From Roseivivax sp. GX 12232 (GTDB lineage: Bacteria; Pseudomonadota; Alphaproteobacteria; Rhodobacterales; Rhodobacteraceae), in the NCBI RefSeq assembly GCF_021272185.1, contig NZ_JAJSEC010000002.1:186001-250000 (forward strand): a DNA stretch of 64,000 nt, in the 5' to 3' direction. Every line of letters begins with the position of its first letter. Within the stretch, counting starts at the first letter, position 1. The position numbers were made by a program, and so were the translations under genes. The notes under the pieces were generated by a model. That model was not told the origin of the DNA. It made no database searches and saw only the letters and a list, made by a program, of their open reading frames with translations. Below are positions 37,258 through 46,597 of this stretch, piece by piece.

Positions 37258-38340
37258 ATGACCGCCGTTGACCCCACCACCCTCGAAGAGAACGACCGCG
37301 CGGCCCGCCGCGCCCGGCTCTTCACCCGCATCACCAAGGCCGACGCCTGGTTCAAGGTCCTGGGCCTGGCCTGGATCACGCCGCTTCTGCGCGCCGCCGC
37401 CGGCGACAATCCCCGCGCCCAGGGCCGCGAGGTCTGGCGCCTTCTGGGCGTGCCGCTTGTGGCGATCCTGGGCTTCCTCGCGCTCTGGGCGACGCTCGCC
37501 CCGCAGGTGCAGACCTCGCTCGGCGCCGTGCCGGGGCCCGCGGCGGTCTGGCAAGAGGCCACGGGCCTGCACGCGGACGCCGTGCGCACCGGCGAGAAGC
37601 GCGAGAAGTTCGAGGCCATGGTCGCCCGGCGCAACGAGCGCCTGATCGCCGCGGGCCGCGAGGACGAGGTGAAAACCGTCGCCTTCACCGGCGCGCCCTC
37701 GTTCTACCAGCAGATCGCCACCTCGATCCGCACGGTGTTCTTCGGCTTCCTGATCGCCACCGCTGTGGCGGTGCCGCTCGGCATCCTCGCGGGGCTCTCG
37801 GCCACCGCCAATGCCGCGCTGAACCCGATCATCCAGATCTTCAAGCCGGTCTCGCCGCTGGCCTGGCTGCCGATCGTGACCATGGTGGTCTCGGCGGTCT
37901 ATGTCACCGACGACGGGCTTTTCGAGAAGAGCTTCCTGGTCTCGGCAATCACCGTGACGCTTTGTTCGCTCTGGCCGACGCTGATCAACACCGCGCTCGG
38001 CGTGGCCTCGATCGACCGCGACCTGGTGAATGTCTCCAAGGTGCTGAAGATGAGCACCCGGACCAAGATCACCAAGCTGGTCCTGCCTTCCGCGCTGCCG
38101 CTGATCTTTACCGGCCTGCGGCTCAGCCTCGGGGTCGGATGGATGGTGCTGATCGCCGCCGAGATGCTGGCGCAGAACCCTGGGCTTGGAAAGTTCGTCT
38201 GGGACGAGTTCCAGAACGGCTCCTCCTCCAGCCTCGCGCGGATCATGGTCGCGGTCTTCACCATCGGCATCATCGGCTTCCTGCTCGACCGGCTGATGTT
38301 CGCGATCCAGGCCGCCTTCACCTTCTCGAACCAGCGGTAA
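37258..38340 (+). CDS. nrtB: Nitrate ABC transporter permease
   Basis: 360 aa. ATG 37258 follows GGAG; upstream in-frame codons are Arg/Pro-rich and lack a ribosome-binding site. One helix near residues 62-82 is separated by a loop of about 65 residues from the BPD permease core (about 150-355; EAA-like DLVNVSKVLKMSTRTKITKL). The permease forms the channel with the fused double ATPase that follows 43 bp later. Confidence 0.92.
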   Translation: MTAVDPTTLEENDRAARRARLFTRITKADAWFKVLGLAWITPLLRAAAGDNPRAQGREVWRLLGVPLVAILGFLALWATLAPQVQTSLGAVPGPAAVWQEATGLHADAVRTGEKREKFEAMVARRNERLIAAGREDEVKTVAFTGAPSFYQQIATSIRTVFFGFLIATAVAVPLGILAGLSATANAALNPIIQIFKPVSPLAWLPIVTMVVSAVYVTDDGLFEKSFLVSAITVTLCSLWPTLINTALGVASIDRDLVNVSKVLKMSTRTKITKLVLPSALPLIFTGLRLSLGVGWMVLIAAEMLAQNPGLGKFVWDEFQNGSSSSLARIMVAVFTIGIIGFLLDRLMFAIQAAFTFSNQR

Positions 38341-38383
38341 GCGGCGCTCAAGCAGCGACGCGATAGCGCAGCAAGGAGATATC

Positions 38384-40054
38384 ATGGGTATCCTGACTTT
38401 CGAGACCGTCACCAAGCGCTACGGCGAAGATGAGGTGCTCTCGGGCATCGAGCTCGACGTAGCCGAGGGCGAGTTCGTGGTGATCCTGGGCTTCTCGGGC
38501 ACCGGCAAGACCACCCTCATCAACCTCATGGCCGGGCTCGAGCAGCCCTCGGCGGGCGGGGTCCTCTTCAAGGGCCAGCCCGTCGCGGGGCCCGGCCCCG
38601 AACGCGGCGTGGTGTTCCAGAACTACTCGCTGATGCCCTGGCTGACCGTCACCGGCAACGTGCGGCTGGCGGTCGACACGGTCTTCCCGGGGCTCTCGGC
38701 CGCCGAGAAGGCCGAGAAGACGGCGCATTACGTCGAGATGGTGGGGCTGTCCCACGCCGCCACGCGGCGGCCGGCGGAGCTCTCGGGCGGCATGCGCCAG
38801 CGGGTCAACGTGGCCCGCGCGCTGGCGATGGACCCCGAGATGCTGCTTCTCGACGAGCCGCTTTCGGCGCTCGACGCGCTGACGCGGGCCAATCTCGCCG
38901 ACGAGATCGAGGCGATCTGGCAGGCCGACCGGAAGACCTGCGTGCTGATCACCAATGACGTCGACGAGGCCATCGTGCTGGCCGACCGGATCATCGCGCT
39001 CAACCCCGACGGCACGCTGGGCGAGGAGTTCGCCGTCTCCATACCGCGCCCGCGCGAACGGGGCGAGATGAACCATCACGAGGGCTTCAAGGCGCTGCGT
39101 GCCCGGATCACCGGCTACCTGATGGACGTGGGCATCGCCGCCCGCGCCGAGGGCAGCCGGACCCTGCCGAACGTCACGCCGATCCACGGGTTGCCCAAGG
39201 CCGTGGCCGAGGCCGGCGCCGGGGCGATCACCGACCGCTTCCTCGACTTCTCGCAGCTGCACAAGGTCTATCCGACCCCCAAGGGCCCGCTGACCGTGGT
39301 CGAGGATTTCGACCTCAAGATGAACAAGGGCGAGTTCGTCTCGCTGATCGGCCATTCGGGCTGCGGCAAGTCCACGGTGCTGACCATGGCGGCCGGGCTG
39401 AACGAGATCAGCCAGGGCGCGATCAAGCTCGACGGCCGCCACGTCGAGGGCGCGGACCCCGAACGCGCGGTGGTCTTCCAGTCGCCCTCGCTCTTTCCCT
39501 GGCTCACCGCGCGCGAGAACGTCGCCATCGGCGTCGACAAGGTCTACCCGCGCGCCAGCCGGGGCGAGCGGCAGGACGTGGTGGACTACTACCTAGAACG
39601 GGTGGGCCTCGCCGAGGCGATGGACCGCCCGGCGGCGGATCTGTCGAACGGCATGAAGCAGCGCGTGGGCATCGCGCGGGCCTTCGCGCTCAGCCCCAAG
39701 CTGCTGCTCCTCGACGAGCCCTTCGGCATGCTCGACAGCCTCACCCGCTGGGAGCTGCAGGAGGTGCTGATGGAGGTCTGGGACCGCACCAAGGTCACCG
39801 CGATCTGCGTCACCCATGACGTCGACGAGGCGATCCTGCTGGCCGACCGCGTGGTGATGATGACCAACGGCCCGCAGGCCACCATCGGCAAGATCGTCGA
39901 CGTCGACCTGCCGCGCCCGCGCTCGCGCAAGGAGCTGCTCGAACACCCCGACTACTACGCCTACCGGCAGGAGGTGCTCGACTTCCTCGAGGACTACGAG
40001 CACGGCGCGACGCCGAAATCCGCCCCCAAACCCCAAGCCATGGCCGCGGAGTGA
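38384..40054 (+). CDS. nrtCD: Nitrate ABC transporter, fused double ATP-binding protein (NrtC-NrtD type)
   Basis: 556 aa with two complete nucleotide-binding domains. NBD1 (about 1-235): Walker A GFSGTGKTT, signature LSGGMRQRV, Walker B LLLDEPLSALD, H-loop position LITNDVDEAI, so the switch His is Asn. NBD2 (about 285-535): Walker A GHSGCGKST, signature LSNGMKQRV, Walker B LLLDEPFGMLD, H-loop CVTHDVDEAI intact. NBD1's altered H-loop and NBD2's altered signature would face each other in one composite site, suggesting one strong and one weak ATPase site. Unlike cyanobacterial NrtC there is no NrtA-like C-terminal domain. Confidence 0.9.
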   Translation: MGILTFETVTKRYGEDEVLSGIELDVAEGEFVVILGFSGTGKTTLINLMAGLEQPSAGGVLFKGQPVAGPGPERGVVFQNYSLMPWLTVTGNVRLAVDTVFPGLSAAEKAEKTAHYVEMVGLSHAATRRPAELSGGMRQRVNVARALAMDPEMLLLDEPLSALDALTRANLADEIEAIWQADRKTCVLITNDVDEAIVLADRIIALNPDGTLGEEFAVSIPRPRERGEMNHHEGFKALRARITGYLMDVGIAARAEGSRTLPNVTPIHGLPKAVAEAGAGAITDRFLDFSQLHKVYPTPKGPLTVVEDFDLKMNKGEFVSLIGHSGCGKSTVLTMAAGLNEISQGAIKLDGRHVEGADPERAVVFQSPSLFPWLTARENVAIGVDKVYPRASRGERQDVVDYYLERVGLAEAMDRPAADLSNGMKQRVGIARAFALSPKLLLLDEPFGMLDSLTRWELQEVLMEVWDRTKVTAICVTHDVDEAILLADRVVMMTNGPQATIGKIVDVDLPRPRSRKELLEHPDYYAYRQEVLDFLEDYEHGATPKSAPKPQAMAAE

Positions 40055-40058
40055 CACA

Positions 40059-42494
40059 ATGAGCCAGAAACTGATCGTCATCGGCGCGGGCATGGCCTCG
40101 GGCCGCCTGCTCGAACATCTCCTGGAGGCGCGGGGTGACTGGGAGGTCACCCTGATCAACGCCGAGCCGCGCGGCTGCTACAACCGGATCATGCTCTCGC
40201 CGGTGCTCTCGGGCGAGAAGACCTTCGAAGAGATCGTGACCCATGATGCCGAGTGGTATGCCGAGCGCGGCGTGACCTGCCGCTTCGGCGAGCGGGTGAC
40301 GGGCATCGACCGCGCCGCCCGGCGCGTGACCACCGACGCGGGCGTGACGCTGGACTACGACCGGCTGGTGATCGCCACCGGCTCGCAGCCCTTCATCATC
40401 CCGCTGCCCGGCCACGACCTCGAGGGGGTCATCGCCTACCGAGACCTCGAGGATACCGAGCGCATGATGGCGCTGCGCCCCGGCCAGAAGGCCGTGGTGA
40501 TCGGCGGCGGGCTCCTTGGCCTCGAGGCGGCGGCGGGGCTGCACGCGCGGGGCATCGAGACCACCGTGGTGCACCTCATGGGCCACCTGATGGAGCGCCA
40601 GCTCGATGAGGCGGCGGGCTACCTCTTGCGCAAGGAGTTGAGCGACCGCGGCATCACGATCCGCTGCGCGACCAATTCCAAGCAGATCCTCGGGCAGGAC
40701 GGGCAGGTCCGGGCGCTGGAGCTCGACAGCGGCGAGGAGATCCCCTGCGACCTCCTGGTCATGGCCGTGGGCATCCGCCCGAACGTGGCGCTGGCGCAGG
40801 AGGCGGGGCTGGCCGTCGGGCGCGGCATCCATGTCGACGACCAGATGGGCACCTCGGACGGCTCGATCTTTGCGCTCGGGGAATGTGTCGAACACCAGGG
40901 CGCGGTCTTCGGGCTTGTTGCGCCGCTCTATGACCAGGCCAAGGTGCTGGCCGAGACGCTCTCGGGCGGGCAGGCGGGCTTCGCGCAGAAGGAGCTTTCG
41001 ACCAAGCTCAAGGTCACCGGCGTCGATCTTTTCTCGGCGGGCGATTTCGCCGAGGGCGAGGGCCGCGAGGACATCGTTTTCCGCGACCCCGCGCGCGGCG
41101 TCTACAAGCGCCTGGTGATCGAGGGCGACCGCCTGATTGGCGCGGTGATGTATGGCGACACCGCCGACGGCAACTGGTTCTTCGGCCTGATCAAGGACCG
41201 CACCGACATCTCGGAGATGCGCGAGACGCTGATCTTCGGGCCCGCCTACCAGGGAGGGGCCGCCGCGGACCCTTTGGCCGCCGTTGCAGCCTTGCCGGCT
41301 GACGCAGAGATCTGCGGCTGCAACGGCGTCTGCAAGGGCCAGATCACCGCGGCGATCGGCGCGGGCGCGACCGACCTCGGCGCGCTTCGGGCGACCACCA
41401 AGGCCTCGGCCTCCTGCGGGACCTGCACGGGGCTCGTGGAACAGGTGCTGGCCGTGGAGCTGGGCGCGGAGTTCGTCGCGCCCACCGCGCAGCCCGTCTG
41501 CACCTGCACCGATCTCACCCACGAGGACCTGCGCCGGCTGATCAAGTCGCAGGAGCTGAAAAGCCAGGAGGCGGTCTGGCAGGAGCTGGGCTGGACCACC
41601 CGCAACGGCTGCCATGTCTGCCGGCCGGCGGTGAACTACTACCTGCTCGCCGACTGGCCGCTGGAATACCGCGACGACCCGCAGTCGCGCTTCGTCAACG
41701 AGCGCAAGCACGCCAACATCCAGAAGGACGGCACCTTCTCTGTCGTGCCGCGCATGTGGGGCGGGCTGACCACGCCCGGAGAGCTGCGCGCCATCGCCGA
41801 TGCCGCCGAGAAATACGCCGTGCCGACGGTCAAGGTCACCGGCGGGCAGCGCATCGACCTTCTGGGCGTGCGGGGCGAGGATCTGCCCGCGATCTGGGCC
41901 GATCTGAACCGCGCGGGGCTGGTCTCGGGGCATGCCTATTCCAAGGGGCTGCGGACCGTGAAGACCTGCGTGGGCTCGGAACACTGCCGCTTCGGGACGC
42001 AGGATTCGACCGGCCTCGGGGTGAAGCTCGAACAGCGGCTCTGGGGCTCCTGGACGCCGCACAAGGTCAAGCTGGGGGTCTCGGGCTGCCCGAGGAACTG
42101 CGCCGAGGCGACCTGCAAGGACGTGGGCATCGTCTGCGTCGACAGCGGTTACCAGGTCGGCGTCGCGGGCGCCGCGGGCATGGACGTGAAAGAGACCGAG
42201 CGGCTGGTCGATGTGGCCTCTGAGCAGGAGGCCATCGACTGGACGGTGGCCTTTGTCCAGCTCTACCGCGAGCACGCCAAGTATCTGGACCGGCCTTACA
42301 AATGGGTCGCGAAGGTGGGGCTCGACTGGGTGCAGGAGACGCTCGGTGACGCGGCCACCCGCGCCGCGCTGATCGCGCGCTTCGACCTGAGCCAGGAGGT
42401 CTACCAGAAGGACCCCTGGGCCGAACGCGCCACGCCCGAGGCCGCCCGGCGCTTCGCGCCGCTGGCCGATATGACGCTGGAGGCGGCGGAATGA
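40059..42494 (+). CDS. nirB: Assimilatory nitrite reductase [NAD(P)H] large subunit
   Basis: 811 aa. N-terminal FAD/NAD(P)H module (KLIVIGAGMASGRLLEHLLE; second Rossmann motif AVVIGGGLLGLEAAAGL), a central BFD-like [2Fe-2S] domain (CGCNGVCKGQ with CGTCTGLVEQ), and C-terminal siroheme/[4Fe-4S] domains with ligands in TCVGSEHCRFG and SGCPRNCAEA. It reduces nitrite to ammonium with NirD; siroheme comes from the cysG gene of the same operon. It starts 4 bp after nrtCD. Confidence 0.96.
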   Translation: MSQKLIVIGAGMASGRLLEHLLEARGDWEVTLINAEPRGCYNRIMLSPVLSGEKTFEEIVTHDAEWYAERGVTCRFGERVTGIDRAARRVTTDAGVTLDYDRLVIATGSQPFIIPLPGHDLEGVIAYRDLEDTERMMALRPGQKAVVIGGGLLGLEAAAGLHARGIETTVVHLMGHLMERQLDEAAGYLLRKELSDRGITIRCATNSKQILGQDGQVRALELDSGEEIPCDLLVMAVGIRPNVALAQEAGLAVGRGIHVDDQMGTSDGSIFALGECVEHQGAVFGLVAPLYDQAKVLAETLSGGQAGFAQKELSTKLKVTGVDLFSAGDFAEGEGREDIVFRDPARGVYKRLVIEGDRLIGAVMYGDTADGNWFFGLIKDRTDISEMRETLIFGPAYQGGAAADPLAAVAALPADAEICGCNGVCKGQITAAIGAGATDLGALRATTKASASCGTCTGLVEQVLAVELGAEFVAPTAQPVCTCTDLTHEDLRRLIKSQELKSQEAVWQELGWTTRNGCHVCRPAVNYYLLADWPLEYRDDPQSRFVNERKHANIQKDGTFSVVPRMWGGLTTPGELRAIADAAEKYAVPTVKVTGGQRIDLLGVRGEDLPAIWADLNRAGLVSGHAYSKGLRTVKTCVGSEHCRFGTQDSTGLGVKLEQRLWGSWTPHKVKLGVSGCPRNCAEATCKDVGIVCVDSGYQVGVAGAAGMDVKETERLVDVASEQEAIDWTVAFVQLYREHAKYLDRPYKWVAKVGLDWVQETLGDAATRAALIARFDLSQEVYQKDPWAERATPEAARRFAPLADMTLEAAE

Positions 42495-42663
42495 GCGGGG
42501 CCGTTTCATCCCTTCGCGCGGGGTGCGGCCACCGGGCGCCCGTGTCCCAAGGCGTCGCTTGCGGCCTCGGAGCCCACGCCCATCGCGGCCCCCAGACCCG
42601 CGCGCGCACCGCGCCCCGCGACCCCGGCGCGCGCCAATCCCCCCGAGCTGACGGAGCAGAGAC

Positions 42664-42996
42664 ATGAGCTGGATCGACCTTGGCGCCCTCGAGGACATCC
42701 CCCTGCGCGGCGCGCGCATCGTGAAGACGCCGCTTGGCTGCCTCGCGCTTTTCCGCACCGCCGAGGCCGAGGTCTTCGCGACCTCCAACAGCTGCCCGCA
42801 CAAGGGCGGGCCGCTCTCCGAGGGCATCGTGCACGACCGCAAGGTGACCTGTCCGCTGCACAACTGGGTCTTCTCGCTCGAAACCGGTGAGGCGCAGGGC
42901 GCCGACGCGGGCCGGATCGCGACCTACCCGGTGCGCGTCGCCCAAGGCCGCGTCCTGATCGAGGCGGAGGCCATCGGCCGGCGGAGCGCGGCGTGA
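42664..42996 (+). CDS. nirD: Nitrite reductase small subunit, Rieske type
   Basis: 110 aa. Rieske ligands are complete: SCPHKGG and CPLHNW (Cys-x-His ... Cys-x2-His), so it should carry a [2Fe-2S] cluster, unlike some NirD proteins that lost it. GGAG precedes the start. The 169 bp between nirB and nirD hold no credible gene. Its stop overlaps the nasA start. Confidence 0.93.
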   Translation: MSWIDLGALEDIPLRGARIVKTPLGCLALFRTAEAEVFATSNSCPHKGGPLSEGIVHDRKVTCPLHNWVFSLETGEAQGADAGRIATYPVRVAQGRVLIEAEAIGRRSAA

Positions 42997-45614
42997 CAGG
43001 CATCCGCTCCACCTGTCCCTACTGTGGCGTCGGCTGCGGGGTGCTCCTGTCGCGGGATGCGCAGGGCGGGCTCGCGGTCAGCGGCGACCCGGCGCATCCG
43101 GCCAACCGCGGCAGGCTCTGCTCCAAGGGCGCTGCCCTGGGTGAGACGCTGGACTTGGGCGGCCGGCTGCTGACCCCGCGGATCGGGGGCCGGGCGGCGG
43201 ATTGGGACAGCGCCATGGGCCTTGTCGCCCAGAAGTTCCGCACCGCCATCGCCGAGCACGGGCCCGACAGCGTGGCCTTCTACGTCTCGGGCCAGATGCT
43301 GACCGAGGATTATTACGTCGCCAACAAGCTGATGAAGGGCTTCATCGGCTCGGCCAATATCGACACCAACTCGCGGCTCTGCATGGCCTCGACCGTGGCG
43401 GGCCACCGCCGCGCCTTCGGGACCGACACGGTGCCCGGCACCTACGAGGATCTGGACGAGGCGGACCTGGTGGTGCTGGTCGGCTCGAACCTCGCCTGGT
43501 GCCACCCGGTGCTCTACCGCAGGGTGCTGGAGGCCAAGGCCGCGCGGGGCACGAAGATCGTGGTGGTCGACCCGCGCCGCACCGCCTCTTGCGACAAGGC
43601 GGACCTGCATCTGCCGCTCAGGATCGGCTCGGACGTGGCGCTCTTCAACCTGCTCCTGGCGGAGATCGCCGCGCGGGGCGCGCTCGACGCGGACTACCTG
43701 GCCGAGGTCGCGGGCCTGCCCGAGGCGCTGGCCGCCGCCCGCGAGGCCAGCGCCGATCCGACCGGGCTCGATCCGGCGCTGCTGGCGCGCTTCTGCGAGA
43801 TGTGGATCGGCCACAGGAAGGTGGTCACCGTCTTCAGCCAGGGGGTGAACCAATCCTCTTCGGGCTCCGACAAGGTCAACGCGATCCTGAACTGCCACCT
43901 CGCGACCGGCCGCATAGGGCGGCCCGGCATGGGGCCCTTCTCGGTCACCGGCCAGCCCAACGCCATGGGCGGGCGCGAGGTCGGCGGGCTGGCCAATATG
44001 CTCGCCTGCCACATGGTGCTCGAGAACCCCGCGCATCGCGCCGCCGTGCGGCAGTTCTGGGACGCGCCCGCCATGCCCGAGGCGCCGGGGCTGAAGGCGG
44101 TGGAGATGTTCGACGCCGTGGCCGACGGCCGGATCAAGGCGCTTTGGGTGATGCATTCGAACCCCGCCGTGACCCTGCCCGAGGCCGATGCCGTGCGCGA
44201 GGCGATCCGCGCCTCGAGCTTCGCCGTGGTCTCGGACATCACCGCCGAGACCGACACCGCGCGGCTCGCAAGCGTGCTTCTTCCCGCTGCCGCCTGGTCG
44301 GAGAAGTCCGGCACGGTGACCAATTCCGACCGCATGATCTCGCGCCAGCGGGCGGTGCGCGATGCGCCCGGCATGGCGCGCCCCGACTGGCAGCAGATGG
44401 CCGAGCTGGGCCGGCGCCTCGGCTGGCAAGACGCCTTCGACTACGCCGGCCCGGCCGAAATCTTCCGCGAACATGCCGCCCTTTCTGGGATCGCGGGCGG
44501 CTTCGGGCTCGACTTCGACATCTCGGGCCTCGCGGGCCTGTCGGACGCCGATTACGACGCCTTCACCCCGCAGCGCTGGCCCATCGCAGCGCGCCGGGGC
44601 GGGCGGTTCTTCGCGGAGGGCGCCTCCTTCCACCCGGACGGCAAGATGCGGATGGTGCCGGTGCGCCACCGCCCGCCCGCCGCACGGCGCGAGAGGCGCT
44701 TTCCCTTCCGGCTGAACACCGGGCGGATCCGCGACCAGTGGCACACGATGACGCGCACGGCGCTTTCGCCCCGGCTCTCGGCGCATCTGGCCGAACCCTT
44801 CGCCGAGATCCACCCGGAGGACGCGCGCCGCTTGGGGCTTGGCCCCGACAGCCTCGTCGAACTGACCAGCCCCACCGGCCGCGCGATCCTGCGCGCGCAG
44901 ATCACCGATGCGGTGCGCCCGGGCGAGGTCTTCGCGCCCATGCATTGGACCGGTGAGACCGCGCCCTCGGCCCGGATCGACGCGCTGGTGGCCGCCGTCA
45001 CCGATCCGCTCTCGGGCCAGCCGGAAAGCAAGGCCTCGGTCTGCGCGCTGGCGCCCTTCGCGGCGGGGTTTCACGCCTTCGCGGTCTCGGCGCGGGCGCT
45101 GACCCCGGACACCGCCTATTGGGCCCGCGCCCGGACCGAGGCGGGCTGGCGCGCGGAGCTGGCGGGGCTTGCCCCGCCCGAGGATTGGGAGGCCTGGGCC
45201 CGGGGGCTCTTCGGCTCGCCCGAGGCCGGGGCCCAGACGGTGATCGACCGCGAAGGGGGGCGCGCGCGCATCGCCTTTCGTGATCCCCAGGGCCGGCTCA
45301 TTGCCGCGGTCTTCGCCGGGCCCGAGCCGCTGGCGCTGCAGCGCGACCACCTGGCGCAGCTCCCGGGCGACCCGGCGGAGCACGCGCTGACGGGCCGCGC
45401 GCCGGCGGATCTGCCGGACCCCGGGCCGACGCTATGCTCCTGCTTCAGCCTCGGCGTGAACACCATCCTGACCGCGATCGAGACCGACGGTCTCGCCAGC
45501 GTGACCGAGGTCGGCGCGGCGCTTGGCGCGGGCACCAACTGCGGCTCCTGCCAGCCGGAGATCGCCGCGCTTCTCACCGCCAGCCGCCGCGCCAGCAGGG
45601 AGGCCGCGGAATGA
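42993..45614 (+). CDS. nasA: Assimilatory nitrate reductase catalytic subunit
   Basis: 873 aa molybdopterin enzyme. The N-terminal [4Fe-4S] ligands are Cys8, Cys11, Cys15 (STCPYCGVGCGV) and Cys43 (GRLCSKG). The Mo-ligand motif NSRLCMAS and the MGD-binding GGREVGGLANM follow. A C-terminal BFD-like [2Fe-2S] domain (about 805-865) has SCF-type cysteines in LCSCFSLGVN and CGSC in NCGSCQPEI. It reduces nitrate to nitrite in the cytoplasm. It overlaps nirD and the TrpD2-like gene by 4 bp each. Confidence 0.96.
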   Translation: MTGIRSTCPYCGVGCGVLLSRDAQGGLAVSGDPAHPANRGRLCSKGAALGETLDLGGRLLTPRIGGRAADWDSAMGLVAQKFRTAIAEHGPDSVAFYVSGQMLTEDYYVANKLMKGFIGSANIDTNSRLCMASTVAGHRRAFGTDTVPGTYEDLDEADLVVLVGSNLAWCHPVLYRRVLEAKAARGTKIVVVDPRRTASCDKADLHLPLRIGSDVALFNLLLAEIAARGALDADYLAEVAGLPEALAAAREASADPTGLDPALLARFCEMWIGHRKVVTVFSQGVNQSSSGSDKVNAILNCHLATGRIGRPGMGPFSVTGQPNAMGGREVGGLANMLACHMVLENPAHRAAVRQFWDAPAMPEAPGLKAVEMFDAVADGRIKALWVMHSNPAVTLPEADAVREAIRASSFAVVSDITAETDTARLASVLLPAAAWSEKSGTVTNSDRMISRQRAVRDAPGMARPDWQQMAELGRRLGWQDAFDYAGPAEIFREHAALSGIAGGFGLDFDISGLAGLSDADYDAFTPQRWPIAARRGGRFFAEGASFHPDGKMRMVPVRHRPPAARRERRFPFRLNTGRIRDQWHTMTRTALSPRLSAHLAEPFAEIHPEDARRLGLGPDSLVELTSPTGRAILRAQITDAVRPGEVFAPMHWTGETAPSARIDALVAAVTDPLSGQPESKASVCALAPFAAGFHAFAVSARALTPDTAYWARARTEAGWRAELAGLAPPEDWEAWARGLFGSPEAGAQTVIDREGGRARIAFRDPQGRLIAAVFAGPEPLALQRDHLAQLPGDPAEHALTGRAPADLPDPGPTLCSCFSLGVNTILTAIETDGLASVTEVGAALGAGTNCGSCQPEIAALLTASRRASREAAE

Positions 45615-46597
45615 GCCTTGCGCCTTATGTCCGCATCCTCGCGCGCGGCCCCGGCCGGTCGCGCGGGCTGACCCAGGCCGAGGCGCGGGAGGCGATGACG
45701 CTGATGCTTGGCGACGACGCCGACCCCGAGGCCATCGGCGCGATCCTCATGGTCCTGCGCATGAAGGGCGAGACCGCGGCGGAAATCGCCGGTTTCGCCG
45801 AAGCCGCGCGGGCCGCCATTCCGCCCTGGCTGGGCCCGCGCCCCGGGCTCGACTGGCCGAGCTATGCCGCCGGGCGCAGCCGTGGGCTGCCCTGGTTCCT
45901 GCTCTCCGCGCGGCTCGTGGCCGAGGCGGGCGTCCCGGTGCTCCTGCACGGCTGGAACTCGCACCAGCGCGAAGCCGCCTCGGTCCGCGCCGCGCTGCCG
46001 GGGCTGGGCATCCCGGTCGCGCGGTCGGTGCCCGAGGCAGGGCAGGCGCTCGGGGCAGGGGGCATCGCCTATCTGCCGCTCGAGGCGCTGTCGCCCCGGC
46101 TCTTCGCGCTTCTGACCCTGCGCGACAGGCTCGGGTTGCGCTCCTGCCTGAACACGGTCGTCCGCATGCTCAACCCCGGGCGCGCCGCGGCGGCGGTGCA
46201 GGGTGTCTTCCACCCCGCCTACCGGAGGCTTCAGGCGGATGCGGCAGAGCGCATGGGGCTCGCCGACCTGACCGTCCTGAAGGGCGGCGGCGGCGAGTTC
46301 GAGCATCACCCGACCAAGGACATCTCGACCTACGGGCTGCGCGGAGGGCGCGCCTGGCAGGGCCAGAGCGGCCAGCCGCTGGAGGGCCACCAGCGGCTCG
46401 CGGATGCGCCGGGCGACCCCGCCGCGCTGGCCGCGCTCTGGGAGGGGGGGCTGCGGGATCCCTTCGCCGAGGCGATCGTGCTCTCGACCGCGCAACTGGC
46501 CCTCGACACGCTCGGGCATCACGCCCGGGCCCGCGACCACTGGGCGGCCCGGCCACGCCGCCTGCCTGAGCCACAGCTTGCAGGAGCGCCGACATGA
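45611..46597 (+). CDS. TrpD2-like (YbiB family) protein of the nitrate operon
   Basis: 328 aa. The N-terminal helical domain (LTQAEAREAMTLMLGDDADP followed by EAIGAILMVLRMKGET) and overall fold follow anthranilate phosphoribosyltransferase. However, the PRPP-binding GTGGDG loop reads YAAGRSRGLPW, and only the HGWNS-type loop and LKGGGGEFE remain. This matches the TrpD2/YbiB class, which lacks TrpD activity and in E. coli binds nucleic acid. It is coupled to both nasA and cysG by 4-bp overlaps, so its job is probably tied to nitrate or siroheme metabolism. Role unknown. Confidence 0.78.
   Translation: MSLAPYVRILARGPGRSRGLTQAEAREAMTLMLGDDADPEAIGAILMVLRMKGETAAEIAGFAEAARAAIPPWLGPRPGLDWPSYAAGRSRGLPWFLLSARLVAEAGVPVLLHGWNSHQREAASVRAALPGLGIPVARSVPEAGQALGAGGIAYLPLEALSPRLFALLTLRDRLGLRSCLNTVVRMLNPGRAAAAVQGVFHPAYRRLQADAAERMGLADLTVLKGGGGEFEHHPTKDISTYGLRGGRAWQGQSGQPLEGHQRLADAPGDPAALAALWEGGLRDPFAEAIVLSTAQLALDTLGHHARARDHWAARPRRLPEPQLAGAPT

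Noticed and set aside
35761..38415. An 884-codon open frame antisense to nrtA-nrtB
   Set aside because: Same shadow effect; it runs through two well-supported genes and their intergenic region, with low-complexity Asp/Gly/Arg composition.
39810..42863. A 1017-codon open frame antisense to nirB
   Set aside because: It is a high-GC shadow: Arg/His/Gly/Asp-rich composition, no ribosome-binding site, and the opposite strand encodes a fully recognisable NirB with intact cofactor motifs.
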